Assembly: GCA_018873245.2 (NCBI GenBank)
Contig: JAEMBT020000003.1
Span: 8,885,843 to 8,949,842, forward strand
Source of the DNA: Archegozetes longisetosus
Lineage: Eukaryota; Arthropoda; Arachnida; Sarcoptiformes; Trhypochthoniidae
Direction of reading: 5' to 3'
DNA length: 64,000 bases
Shown here: piece after piece, positions 40,384-49,240 of the stretch
Numbering within the stretch: position 1 is the stretch's first letter
Layout: the number at the start of each line of letters is the position of its first letter
Notes under the pieces: generated by a model
What the model was told of the DNA's origin: nothing
Database searches by the model: none
What the model saw: the letters and a program-made list of their open reading frames with translations, nothing else
Made by a program: the position numbers and the translations under genes

Positions 40384-41295
40384 TTAGAAATAAAGAGGAG
40401 CCAAATAGACACCTCCCTGGCCCCAACCACAATGGCTTATCCAATACTTGCCGTCATCATATATGACTTCGGCCGCATGTGAATGGATTTCTCCAACTTG
40501 TTGGCTAATTGAAAAATTAGTTGGAGTTTGACTGCGAAATACGCCAGTTTTACGATAGTCATTGCGCGGACCAGTGAACAGATACCAAAAACCATTGTTG
40601 TGGACAATAAACGGGGATTCTGTAGGACCGCCAAATGATCCTTTGCTCGGATCTGTGAATGCAATATGTCTTTCACTCCATTTAATCAAATCGTTGCTCG
40701 TACGATAGGCTACGACATGATTGCCACCAGTTGACGGATCAGTTGCACAATAGAATAAATACCATAAGTTATCAATTTTGATAACCATAGGATCGCGAGC
40801 GTCGAATCCATCTCTAAAGAGAGGCCCAGTTGAGTGTCGAGTCCAGTTATATAAGTCTTTACTTGTGGCTAAACTTATAGCATATTTGGTGTGGTCTTTA
40901 TCTCCGCCATTATAAAACATATAATAGGTTTCGTTGACATGAATCACATGAGGAGCCCATAAGTGAGTTTCACCGAAATAATTGTAGTCGACTTTGAGCG
41001 CATAGTCTTGTTTAGTCCACGGGCCTAACAGATGTGGTGCAGTGGCGTGAGCGAAAAGGATCTCATTTTCAGGATCTGCTGGTTCTGCGTGTGTTATGCC
41101 GAACAGATGCCATAAGCCATTTGTATCCTTAATGAGTGTGTGATCGTTTATGTACCATTTCTGCTTTTCAGGCGTGCCAACACTTGGGTCGTAAATATAA
41201 GTGAAATCACCTGCAGTTACGTTATTACAGTTTAAATGCTTGAATTCACTAATAATTAAAAGAATTACTGTCAGACAAGTCCTTAATGTCATCAT
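40384..41295 (-). CDS. secreted GH43/GH32-type five-bladed beta-propeller glycosidase
   Basis: A single uninterrupted frame of 303 codons. Residues 1-22 are a signal peptide (hydrophobic LTVILLIIS core). The body has the repeating blade signatures of clan GH-F/GH-J propellers: WHLFGITHA, THLWAPHVIHVNETYYMFYN, DPMVIKIDNLWYLFYCATD, TESPFIVHNNGFWYLFTGP. Likely catalytic acids are Asp51 (ND in the first blade), Asp168 (ARDP) and Glu226 (TESP), the family arrangement of base, pKa modulator and acid. It should act outside cells on plant or microbial arabinan, xylan or fructan-type glycans; the substrate cannot be read from sequence. It has no intron, and GH43-like enzymes are mainly bacterial and fungal, so horizontal acquisition is likely. 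The upstream intergenic segment is shared with LACTB, transcribed the other way. Confidence 0.85.
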   Translation of the reverse strand: MMTLRTCLTVILLIISEFKHLNCNNVTAGDFTYIYDPSVGTPEKQKWYINDHTLIKDTNGLWHLFGITHAEPADPENEILFAHATAPHLLGPWTKQDYALKVDYNYFGETHLWAPHVIHVNETYYMFYNGGDKDHTKYAISLATSKDLYNWTRHSTGPLFRDGFDARDPMVIKIDNLWYLFYCATDPSTGGNHVVAYRTSNDLIKWSERHIAFTDPSKGSFGGPTESPFIVHNNGFWYLFTGPRNDYRKTGVFRSQTPTNFSISQQVGEIHSHAAEVIYDDGKYWISHCGWGQGGVYLAPLYF

Positions 41296-41700
41296 TTTAC
41301 AACTTCTAGTATTAGTTTCTACTAAACAATTGTATTCAATAACTCTTATAACTTTAACTCAAAAGACATTTGTTTTGATTCTCACTCTTATCAAGTAATT
41401 AAAGCTTATTTTGATTAAATCATTTCAACCGATACTTAACTACAGTTATCTCGCTCAAGGCCATTCAGTATTCAATCACTATATAATTGATTTTTTTCCT
41501 AAAAATCAACGAATTTTTAAAGAAGTTTTATAAACATTTGTACAGTTGCCAAAAGTTTATAAGTGGCGCCAAAACTTCTTTATAAACAAAACCATAGAAA
41601 TAAGTGGACGCTTGACAACAAATACAAAGTACATTCAACGATATGTTTATTGATAACAATTAGTTTCTTCTCAAATGTTAATTAATAAATAATAAAATAA
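41296..41700. promoter_or_regulatory. divergent intergenic region between GH43-like and LACTB genes
   Basis: These 405 bp separate two start codons pointing apart, so both promoters probably lie here. The sequence is AT-rich with no clear TATA box assignment. If the glycosidase was acquired, this is where it obtained host transcription signals. Confidence 0.45.
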
Positions 41701-43292
41701 ATGATCAGTGGATTCAACAGAATTGTGGCCACAATTGGCTTAGCGATTACCACAAGTGTCGCCACTTTTGCCACAATTCAGGCAAAGACGAAGAATAGAG
41801 AAGATGTCATTCAAATCAATGATAACATCGATGAAAGTGATAAAAAAACAAGAAAGAAGAAAAATAAAGATAAACAGAAATACAAATCAGAATATAATTC
41901 AGAAGAAGATTACTCAAACAGAAGTAAATCAATAATCAATAGTTGTATAACTCGATTGTCTCAATGGCGACAAGTCAATGGCATTCCGGGTCTTGTGGTT
42001 GGAGTCAGTCTTAGAGGTCAAAACATTTGGATTTATTCTGAAGGATTCGCTGATATTGAAAATAATGTGAAATGTAGTGATGAAACTGTTATGAGAATCG
42101 CGTCAATCAGTAAATCAATAACTGCTTTATTGTTGGGAAAACTAATCCAAGAAAAAAAGATTGACATCGATTTACCGATCAGCCATTACTTGACTAAAGA
42201 ACAATTTCCCGACAAGTATTGGGAGGGAAAGAAAGTGGACATAACTGTGAGACAATTGGCATCACATTTGGGAGGAATCAGACATTACAAGACTGAACAA
42301 CAGAAAGAGACCGACACTAACGTCAACAAGACTTCTAATAATAAGAATGAAACCAAAAGCTCTGTTAACTATGAGTTAGGAGAGTTTGCAAATAAAGAAT
42401 ATTATCTAAAGCACAATTTCGAAACAGTGACCGAATCGCTGAAACTTTTCAAAGACGATCCATTAGTGGCTAAACCCGGTACTAAATATGTTTACACGAC
42501 TTTTGGCTGGACTTTAATCAGTGCTGTCATTGAGACTCAACTCAATGGCGAACCTTTTGATAAATATTTAATCAAATTTCTCAGAGAACAGATAGGAATG
42601 AATCACACATATCTCGACCAAAATGATCCAATTATCTACAATCGTTCGTCTTATTATGTGAAGACTGTACCCAACGGTCGAGTGATCAACGCTCCATATG
42701 TTGACAATAGTTATAAGTGGGCAGGAGGGGGACTGCTATCGAATGTTTACGATTTGTTAAGGTTTGGTAATGTTATGCTGTATAGCTATAAGGGAGGAAC
42801 AAATGATGGCAAAAAAGGATTTCTTAATAAGGAAATAGTTGAACAAATGTGGACATCAGTAGAAAATAGCAGACAAGATTGGGATCCTCAATGGGGTGGT
42901 TATGGTCGGTGTCAATTTTTTATTAGTACCTCTTTGAATTTAAGCTTCCAATTGAAGTTTTGTTTGAATTTTTAGGCATTGGTTGGGCTGTAATCAAAGA
43001 CGCGAAGTCAGAGTTTGCCTTTTGTGCTGAACCATTATTTCCTACAATATTATCCCACACTGGAGGAGCAGTCGGTGCCTCTTCTGTACTATTGATTGAA
43101 CCGAATCACGAGCTTGTTATTACTATTATAACTAATTCACAGAATGCGAGTGGAGTTTATAGAATGGCATTAGATATCGCTAAAGAGTTTACTAAAAAGA
43201 ATATATCTAACAAACGATTGGCTAAGTTGTTGTCTGAAATCGAGTCTAACTCAACGAATGATAATAATAACAAAGAAAATCATAAATCATAA
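41701..43292 (+). CDS. LACTB: serine beta-lactamase-like protein LACTB, mitochondrial
   Basis: Two exons, 41701-42904 and 42976-43292, joined across a 71-bp GT-AG intron (donor TATG|GTCGGT, acceptor TTTTTAG) in phase 1, giving 506 residues. The intron restores GYGIGWAV, a family motif. The penicillin-binding-protein/beta-lactamase signatures are present: SISK (Ser135, Lys138), YTT at about 265-267 and HTGG at 429-432 followed by AVGASSVLL, very close to animal LACTB. The first 30 residues are hydrophobic and suit a mitochondrial targeting segment or anchor; residues 44-62 are a Lys-rich linker. Animal LACTB is a filament-forming protease of the intermembrane space. If the intron is not removed, the frame ends 23 codons after the donor. 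A fragment of this gene is duplicated at 44344-44488. Confidence 0.9.
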
Positions 43293-43552
43293 TTTTAAAT
43301 GAATAAATTATTAAAGGGAGACAACATGTTACAAAATGCGTAAAACTATTTTCAATAATTTTATAAATGATATACCTTAATCGAAACAAAATTATTTGAA
43401 CTTTTAATAAATGAATTTAAAAAAAAGTTTTCCTTAAGAACCAGCTCTAATCGCAAAACTTCTATATTTATCTCATTGAAAGATTTACTCTAAAGTTATT
43501 GCCATTGATTAAAGTTTATTAATATTTCATAGGTGTAAATATATCTTCAAAG

Positions 43553-44183
43553 TAGTGTTGTATAGCTTAGAGATTTTTAGTTTGTCTTGTCTTAGTCTTA
43601 GTCTTATAGTCAAAAATTTCATTTCTCTTGTCTTAGTCTTAGTCTTAATGCCAAAATTTTAGTTTAGCTTATCTTAGTCTTAGTCTTATAGTCAAAAATT
43701 TTCGTTTTGCTTAGTCTTAGTCTTACTACTTGTGCTAGTTATCTCTTTATAGCATATATTATAACATTTTGAAATTTTTTTATTATCTAATATGTTTCAT
43801 AAAATGATCAATAGACTAACAAAACAAAACTAAGCGCAAAGACTATTAAAATGTATTGCAATAGGAGTGCAATTGTTTATCTAGTGATTTACAAATGGTT
43901 TTATAATTGAAAACTTCAAAAAATGAATCATTTCTAATGGATTAAATGACCATATTTGTATCTAAACTTCTGACTTTGTCTTAGTCTTAGTCTTACTCTT
44001 ATAAATATGTTTCTCTTATCTTAGTCTTAATTTTATAGAAAGAAATTTCATTTGTCTTAATCTTAGTCTTAATTTGAAAATCCAAAAATCATTTGTCTGA
44101 CTTAGTCTTAGTCTTAAGCCAAACGATTTTAATATATCTTATTTTGCTTAGTCTTATTCTTAGTCTTAAGCTATACATCACTA
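43553..44183. mobile_element. hAT-type miniature element with 8-bp target duplication
   Basis: The ends are TAGTGTTGTATAGCTTA (43553 on) and TAAGCTATACATCACTA (to 44183), an inverted pair, and both are flanked by the identical octamer CTTCAAAG (43545-43552 and 44184-44191), the target duplication expected for hAT. The 631-bp interior is non-coding and consists largely of two clusters of TCTTAG hexamers embedded in units of about 50-60 bp (43565-43735 and 43975-44165). It separates LACTB from its duplicated fragment. No transposase is encoded. Confidence 0.85.
43565..44165. repeat. TCTTAG-rich subterminal tandem repeats
   Basis: GTCTTAGTCTTAGTCTTA blocks recur about every 45-60 bp in two clusters at the ends of the hAT miniature element, with AAAAATTTCATTTGTCTT-like spacers. 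Iterated subterminal motifs like this are typical transposase-binding regions of hAT elements. Confidence 0.7.
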
Positions 44184-44343
44184 CTTCAAAGACCCTCCAA
44201 AAGCTCCCTTATTTTCAATGCCTATCATTCAATGCAATCCAAATATTTACTCCTTTAATGGTACCAAAAATTATTGCCATTGATTCCAACCCAAACTATT
44301 TACTTCTATTGATTAACTGCTATTCTATTAGTTCGACTGGTAT

Positions 44344-44488
44344 TACATTTAGGAGGAATCAGACATCATAAGACTGAAGATCAGAAAGAGACTGATACTA
44401 ATGTCAGTAAGACTTTGAATAAGAATGAAACCAAAAGTGTTGTTAATTACGAGTTAGGAGAGTTTGCAAATAAAGAATATATTATTTA
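44344..44488 (+). pseudogene. duplicated internal fragment of LACTB
   Basis: The sequence from TACATTTAGGAGGAATCAGA to TTTGCAAATAAAGAATAT closely matches the LACTB exon at about 42262-42408 with scattered substitutions and small deletions. It covers only about 48 codons, none of the catalytic motifs, and leads to a stop. It is a local duplication relic, about 1 kb downstream of the parent gene and now separated from it by a hAT miniature element. Confidence 0.8.
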
Positions 44489-44607
44489 AGAGATGCTATC
44501 TCGAGAAAAATCGCTCAAACTATTGACATTTTTCAATTAGAGATAAAGTAATGGATACTAATGTATGATATATAGTCTAAGTGATTAGCTTAAAGACCCA
44601 TACTATA

Positions 44608-45134
44608 AGGATTTTCGGAAAGTTCCAGCGGCTTTCGTAGATGTATTTTGCGCGTTCTATTTGAGCAGTTGAAAAATTAATTACAAATCGATTTCATTTC
44701 TCAATTGAAAGAACAGATATTTGTCTTCAAATTTTTGTCAAAATAGTTTTTGTTATTTGTGTCCAAACGATGTCAGACCGAACTCCCGATAAGACTCACA
44801 TACGTCACTGTATGTTATACGAATTCAACCGTGGATCAAATGCCATAGAGGCCGCCAATAATATCAATGCCACTTATGGCCAAGTCATTAGTGCCCGTAC
44901 TTGCCAAGAATGGCTCAGTCGATTCCGTTCCGGTGACCAGAACCCGGATGACCGCCCGAGAAGTGGCCGACCTTCAATTGTGAACAACGACGTTCTGACG
45001 GCTCTGGTCGTTCCGTTGGGGACATATCGTCGATAATGACGGAAATTATATAATTGATTAAAATTTGTTCACTTCTTTTTAAAATAAAATTAAATATTTG
45101 ATAACAACCCGCTGGAACTTTCCGAAAATTCTCA
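44608..45134 (+). mobile_element. mariner-derived miniature element, copy 2
   Basis: About 527 bp. The left end AGGATTTTCGGAAAGTTCC follows a TA; the right end CCGAAAATTCTCA has mutated but is followed by TA. This copy keeps the 34 bp missing from copy 1 and so retains a longer open frame. Apart from that deletion the two copies differ by only scattered changes, suggesting recent spread of an internally deleted family. Confidence 0.85.
44770..45036 (+). CDS. truncated mariner transposase, DNA-binding domain only
   Basis: An 88-codon frame inside the miniature element encodes the Mos1-type helix-turn-helix region: HIRHCMLYEFNRGSNAIEAA, followed by TCQEWLSRFRSGDQNPDDRP and GRPSIVNND. These are hallmark residues of the first helix-turn-helix and the GRP linker of mariner transposases (Pfam HTH_48 type). 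The frame stops before any of the DDD catalytic domain. If expressed it could bind mariner ends without catalysis, which might repress full-length relatives; that role is inference. Confidence 0.75.
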   Translation: MSDRTPDKTHIRHCMLYEFNRGSNAIEAANNINATYGQVISARTCQEWLSRFRSGDQNPDDRPRSGRPSIVNNDVLTALVVPLGTYRR

Positions 45135-45679
45135 TATATTGATGTGAAAAGCATTTGAATCAAAACCTAAATTTGTATTTTATTAAGAGGCATTCATTCT
45201 GATTGTCAGTTGAATTATGAACAGAAACAACTATTTATGGCAATATTTTTAGAGGGATAGATAGCAATGCAATAAACCGCTAGTAAATACCATATATCTA
45301 TCACTTGTTTATTTGCATACTTCCTCTAAAGAGGAGTGAGTTAATGGACAAATTGTAAATTTTAGTTTCTTATTTTATATATTCATAATAATAATTTTAA
45401 AACGAATTCAATATACAATAACGTCCTGTGAATCAAAATTTAGACTCTTCGAAAGGGCGCGCCATCAAATAGAATTGGAATTTGTGGGCATATATTATAC
45501 CATCTTATAGACCCCCTAGTAGACTATTTTGTATATTAATTAGCTATTAATTAATTAAGTTATTAGCGGGCATGCCCTTTTAGCATCAGGTTAAATAGAA
45601 GAATGAAGTTTAAAAAGAGTGATTTTATCTACTTTCTTAAAGGGCAAACGCTTTATCACAAGCGAAATAGGAAGAATTT

Positions 45680-47308
45680 TATCTATTTTATTATATCTTA
45701 AAAGTTGTCTAATTCTCTGCTTCGACCCTTAAGAATTTCTCATACAATTTGATGGAAGTATGAAACCCTCTTAACTACGTCAAGATATAATCAAATCTAT
45801 GTTCGATAATTGGTTTAATAATGCGAATAGATTGATAAGTATGTCGTATAAAAAGTCATTAAAGTATTGATTGAAACAAATATTTTAAGATTATGGTTAG
45901 AAGTAATAATTAAATCAACATTTAACCGTGTTTTTTATTATGAAAGGGATAATCATTTGGTTCTTAGTTTTATTCGCTTTTGATCAAGTCTCAAAAATGA
46001 ATTGTTTGATCCCAAAATCTTAGATCCCTGTAAATATGTTCACGATAATGAGATTCATTGCATTGGAAAAAAATTAATGATGATGTAATTGAAAGTATTG
46101 GTAAACAATTATGTGAATTTCAATTTTAAAAACTTGTGAGAGCGTTTACTAATGTCAGAAAAATTAAGAAAAATGTATTTAGTTGTACTAAATTTAATCA
46201 GGTACTCATTTATGATAGTACGAAATTAGATTACATGACATTACCGCGCAAGCGACAATACCGCGCAAGTCACTACAGAGCACGACTTTACAGCGCACGA
46301 AACTACCGCGCAACGACAATACCGCGTAAACGACAATACCGCGCAAATGACACTACCGCACAACGATACTACCGCGCAAACGACACTACCGCGCAAATAA
46401 GACTACCGTGCAAACGAAACTATCGCGCAACAACAAACCGCGGAAACGACAATACCGGGTAAACGTAACTACCACGCGGTAGTATAGCTTGCGAGGTATT
46501 TATTTTACGCATTAATAGAGTTTGCGCGGTATTGTCGTTTGCGCGGTATTCTCGTTTGCGCGGTTTGTTGTTGCGCGGTAGTCTCATTTACGTGGTAGTC
46601 TCATTAGCGCGGTAGTGTCGTTTGCGCGGTAGTGTCGTTGCACGGTAATGTCGTACGCGGTGTTTGTTTGCGCTGTAATGTCGTGCTAGCTAAAATTTAG
46701 TATAATCTACTATATTCAACAACATAAACTTCAAAGTCCCTTTTACTTTAAAAAAGCCAAAAGCACATAGAAAGAATAAACAAGAAATTGAAGCAGATAA
46801 ATCACCTGAGGAACAACCTGTTGTAAAATTAAAAAATAAAAATAAAAAAGATTAATCTAAAAAAGGAGGTGAAAAGCAATGAAGTGAAGTATATGATATT
46901 GATGAAACCTTTGATAAGACAGTGGAGTCTTTGAAAAGTAAGGCTGCCTTCAGATTATTTTTTGTTTAATAAATGTCATTGATTGAAATAGCAGATAAGA
47001 ATCAATTAAAACAAATATAACGTAAAATTAAAAAAGACTGTGTTGAGTTTAATTAACTCTCTGTTGGATCTAAAGCTAAGGCTGCTGATCAGGTATATAT
47101 GGAAAATAGAGTTATAAGGGAGCTTGGTGTGGCAGCTGTTGAAACTATCGAAAGAATGGATGAAGAAATTGAAATAAAGGATAATGAAATTAATATTTTA
47201 GAAAAAGAACTTAAATATGTTAATAACAATGATGAAAAGATTCAGGCTTTGCTAAACAAGAAACCTGTCATTAGAACGAATAATAGAGAGCTGAGCGTCG
47301 TTCAATGA
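45680..47308 (+). pseudogene. decayed coding sequence of unknown origin, split by a hairpin repeat
   Basis: Plus-strand frames on both sides of the 46.2-46.7 kb hairpin read like protein but are broken by stops and a frameshift in an A run near 46070. Left part: VLIETNILRLWLEVIIKSTF, FDPKILDPCKYVHDNEIHC and, in the next frame, CTKFNQVLIYDSTKLDY. Right part: KPKAHRKNKQEIEADKSPEE, VYDIDETFDKTVESLKSKAA and an open 69-codon acidic coiled-coil stretch (47099-47305; MDEEIEIKDNEINILEKELK). Most interrupting codons are TAA, several where Gln would fit. The frame left of the hairpin after the shift equals the frame right of it. I recognise no family. Neutral decay is the simplest explanation. Confidence 0.4.
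46237..46690. repeat. large inverted array of 17-18 bp units (hairpin)
   Basis: The left half repeats ACCGCGCAAACGACAAT-type units about every 17-18 bp in one direction (46244-46470); the right half repeats the complement, TTGCGCGGTATTGTCGTT (46523-46685). The two halves could fold into a stem about 200 bp long around a short AT-rich centre near 46490-46520. It is far richer in CG than anything nearby. The left half reads through as a repeated RANDTTAQ-like peptide in the surrounding frame. It could be a foldback element or the iterated end of one. Confidence 0.75.
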
Positions 47309-47904
47309 ATACTCTTTCTATAAGTTATAAATGATTAGTGAAGAATTATTTAATAATGCTGATGAAAAGTTAAATCACTTTATTCTGAAGTATCAATGCT
47401 TCGCTCTGAAAATAAAAATTGAGAGTTTGGATTCATATAATAGTTGGTATTTTAACTGTACTTGTTTTGATGTTGATATACTTTTTATATTGTAGAATAT
47501 TAAATTTATACGAATGAGTTAAACTTAAAATTTTATAACCAAAAATTTGATGTCATTAGGAGATACAAATCTACACATTTTGTTTATGTTCGCTATTACT
47601 CGACCACTCGAAGATAACTTCTTAATACCTTTATTTGTCATTTTATTAACTGTAATATCTACCTTCTTTCTATTTACAGGCATCACATGATAATAAAAAC
47701 TCTTCATAATACATTTAAGACTTTAATCTGATATCCTAATTATCTTATATAGCTGTGGCTTATCAACTGGTGCTCTTCATCTAATCTTGCATTTCATAAA
47801 TCTCAAGAAAACATTACACATAGTTATAATGCGGTTTTAATCGCAGAATTTATGGTTAATTTCTATGTGAATGAAACACGCAAAAATAACCATATTTTGG
47901 AGGT

Positions 47905-48103
47905 AAAAAAGAGGGAAATGAAGTTATTAATTATAATTATGATCCTAAATTTACTTGGAATGATAAACAAGAGGGTGCAGAGGATAAAGGTGAATACTTC
48001 AGTCAAATTTATGAGTTTTATTTTAATAAAGTCAGTACAATTCAAATATCAGAGACATTGTGTATTTGGATTGGTATTGGTGTTGGTATTTTGAAAGAAT
48101 AAT
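47905..48103 (+). pseudogene. unidentified coding remnant
   Basis: In one plus frame the sequence reads GGKKEGNEVINYNYDPKFTW, then NDKQEGAEDKGEYFSQIYEF and a hydrophobic ISETLCIWIGIGVGILKE before TAA, with a TAA a few codons upstream and no ATG. The composition looks like real protein, but there is no family match I know. Its 3' end touches the ornithine decarboxylase relic on the other strand. Confidence 0.3.
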
Positions 48104-48363
48104 ACAACCTGTCATTGAGATTATACATGGCGTATTTCTGGCCATCAATATTATCTTTACTTTCAGATTTAATATTTGTAATTAATGTAAATGCAGACAT
48201 AGCAAAAAAATAGACCCGGTTTTGCAATTGTTGATTCTGAATCAGTTTGTGGAAAATATAAACCTAATCCTTTGTTTACAGTTTGAGTAATTTGTTCAAA
48301 TGATAGCTTGCTGGAATCACTTCCTGGAAATCCTCCACTGATATCGAGTATAATTACTCTAAC
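48093..48363 (-). pseudogene. ornithine decarboxylase fragment (pseudogene)
   Basis: The minus strand reads VIILDISGGFPGSDSSKLSF, then GLGLYFPQTDSESTIAKPG, a one-base slip, FFAMSAFTLITNI and YAMYNLNDRLYYSF. This is the order of the GGGFPG phosphate-binding loop, the AEPGRYYVASAFTL pyridoxal-phosphate motif and the YYINDGVYGSF segment of eukaryotic ornithine decarboxylase, the first enzyme of polyamine synthesis. The first Gly of the loop is Ser, the Glu of EPGR is Lys and the frame is shifted at that point. Only about 90 of the usual 400-odd residues remain, with CTAAC repeats at the upstream break. Confidence 0.75.
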
Positions 48364-48373
48364 CTAACCTAAC
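48359..48373. repeat. short telomere-like repeat (CTAAC)3
   Basis: Three exact CTAAC units, equivalent to the arthropod telomere unit TTAGG on the other strand, sit exactly where the ornithine decarboxylase relic ends. The tract is short enough to be chance. Confidence 0.5.
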
Positions 48374-48550
48374 CCCCACAAAGCTAATCAGCTTAGTTAC
48401 AGAATATGGCGACTAGTACTGCATTTTTAATCTCCCGTGTAAGGTTAAAGTTAGCCAAGATAACATATCGCAGAAATTGAATATCAGAATTTAATACATG
48501 CAATATTAATTAAGTTGCTGTATATATCAACGTCTGTTAATTAAATTTAA

Positions 48551-49163
48551 AAATTCTTGGGTAAATCCGGGCTAATGGGTCTAAGGGGGTTCCCGATCCC
48601 CTACCTCCAAGTGTAATACATCATTGGATTCAGTTGGTCGAGCTGAACATTTTGATACCACACTTGACTACTTCCAACCCGAACCTGACGACTTCTGGCC
48701 ACCGAGACCTAACCCCCTCGAAAATAGGTAAACCTGGCTTTACCAAGTTGTAATTCAAGCCAAACCTGATTTAAACTAAGCTATAATAGGTTAGGTCGCG
48801 AAGCGACCTAAATTATTCTCCCTTAGTTTATATCAGGCTTGTTTAGTTACGACTCGAGAATCCAGGTTTATCCATTACGAGCTACTAAACGAAACAATGA
48901 TGGATATCTCGAGAATTACTTGAGATAATTGACCAAGTGATGTATCAAAATGTTCAGTTCGATGTCCTGAGTTCGACGATATATCACTTGGCGGGGTCGG
49001 TCACTCCAGTCGGGAGTTGTCCAGAAGTGGTCAGGTTCGGATCAAAAGTGGTCAAGTGCAGTATCAAAATGTTCAGCTTGACGAACTGAATCCAATGATA
49101 TATCACACTTGGAGGTGGAAGGTCGAGAACCCCTTTAGACCCATTAGCCCAGATTCACCCTTA
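48551..49163. mobile_element. 610-bp foldback (palindromic) element
   Basis: The left end (TTGGGTAAATCCGGGCTAAT, then GGGTCTAAGGGG) is inverted at the right end (CCCCTTTAGACCCATTAGCC, then CAGATTCACCC). Homology continues inward, including CTGAACATTTTGATACC on the left and TATCAAAATGTTCAG on the right, to a central hairpin with 9-bp stem TTAGGTCGC and loop GAA (48791-48811). The right arm has an internal partial duplication of the TATCAAAATGTTCAG region. There is no coding potential. I could not define a target duplication. Confidence 0.75.
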
Positions 49164-49240
49164 AAATGAAATATCTAATTGAGAAACTCTGTTTTCATTA
49201 TTTTAACTGTGGGTTGTTGTAGTGTATTGCAGTTTGTTAT

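Noticed and set aside
43565-44165. The regular TCTTAG repeats as a CRISPR-like array or telomere
   Set aside because: Spacers are not unique, the repeats are hexameric and nested in a hAT element with a target duplication; the context is eukaryotic.
46136-46462. A 108-codon Arg/Tyr-rich repeat protein
   Set aside because: The repeat peptide is just the translation of the tandem hairpin repeat; there is no ATG at its start and no other sign of a gene.
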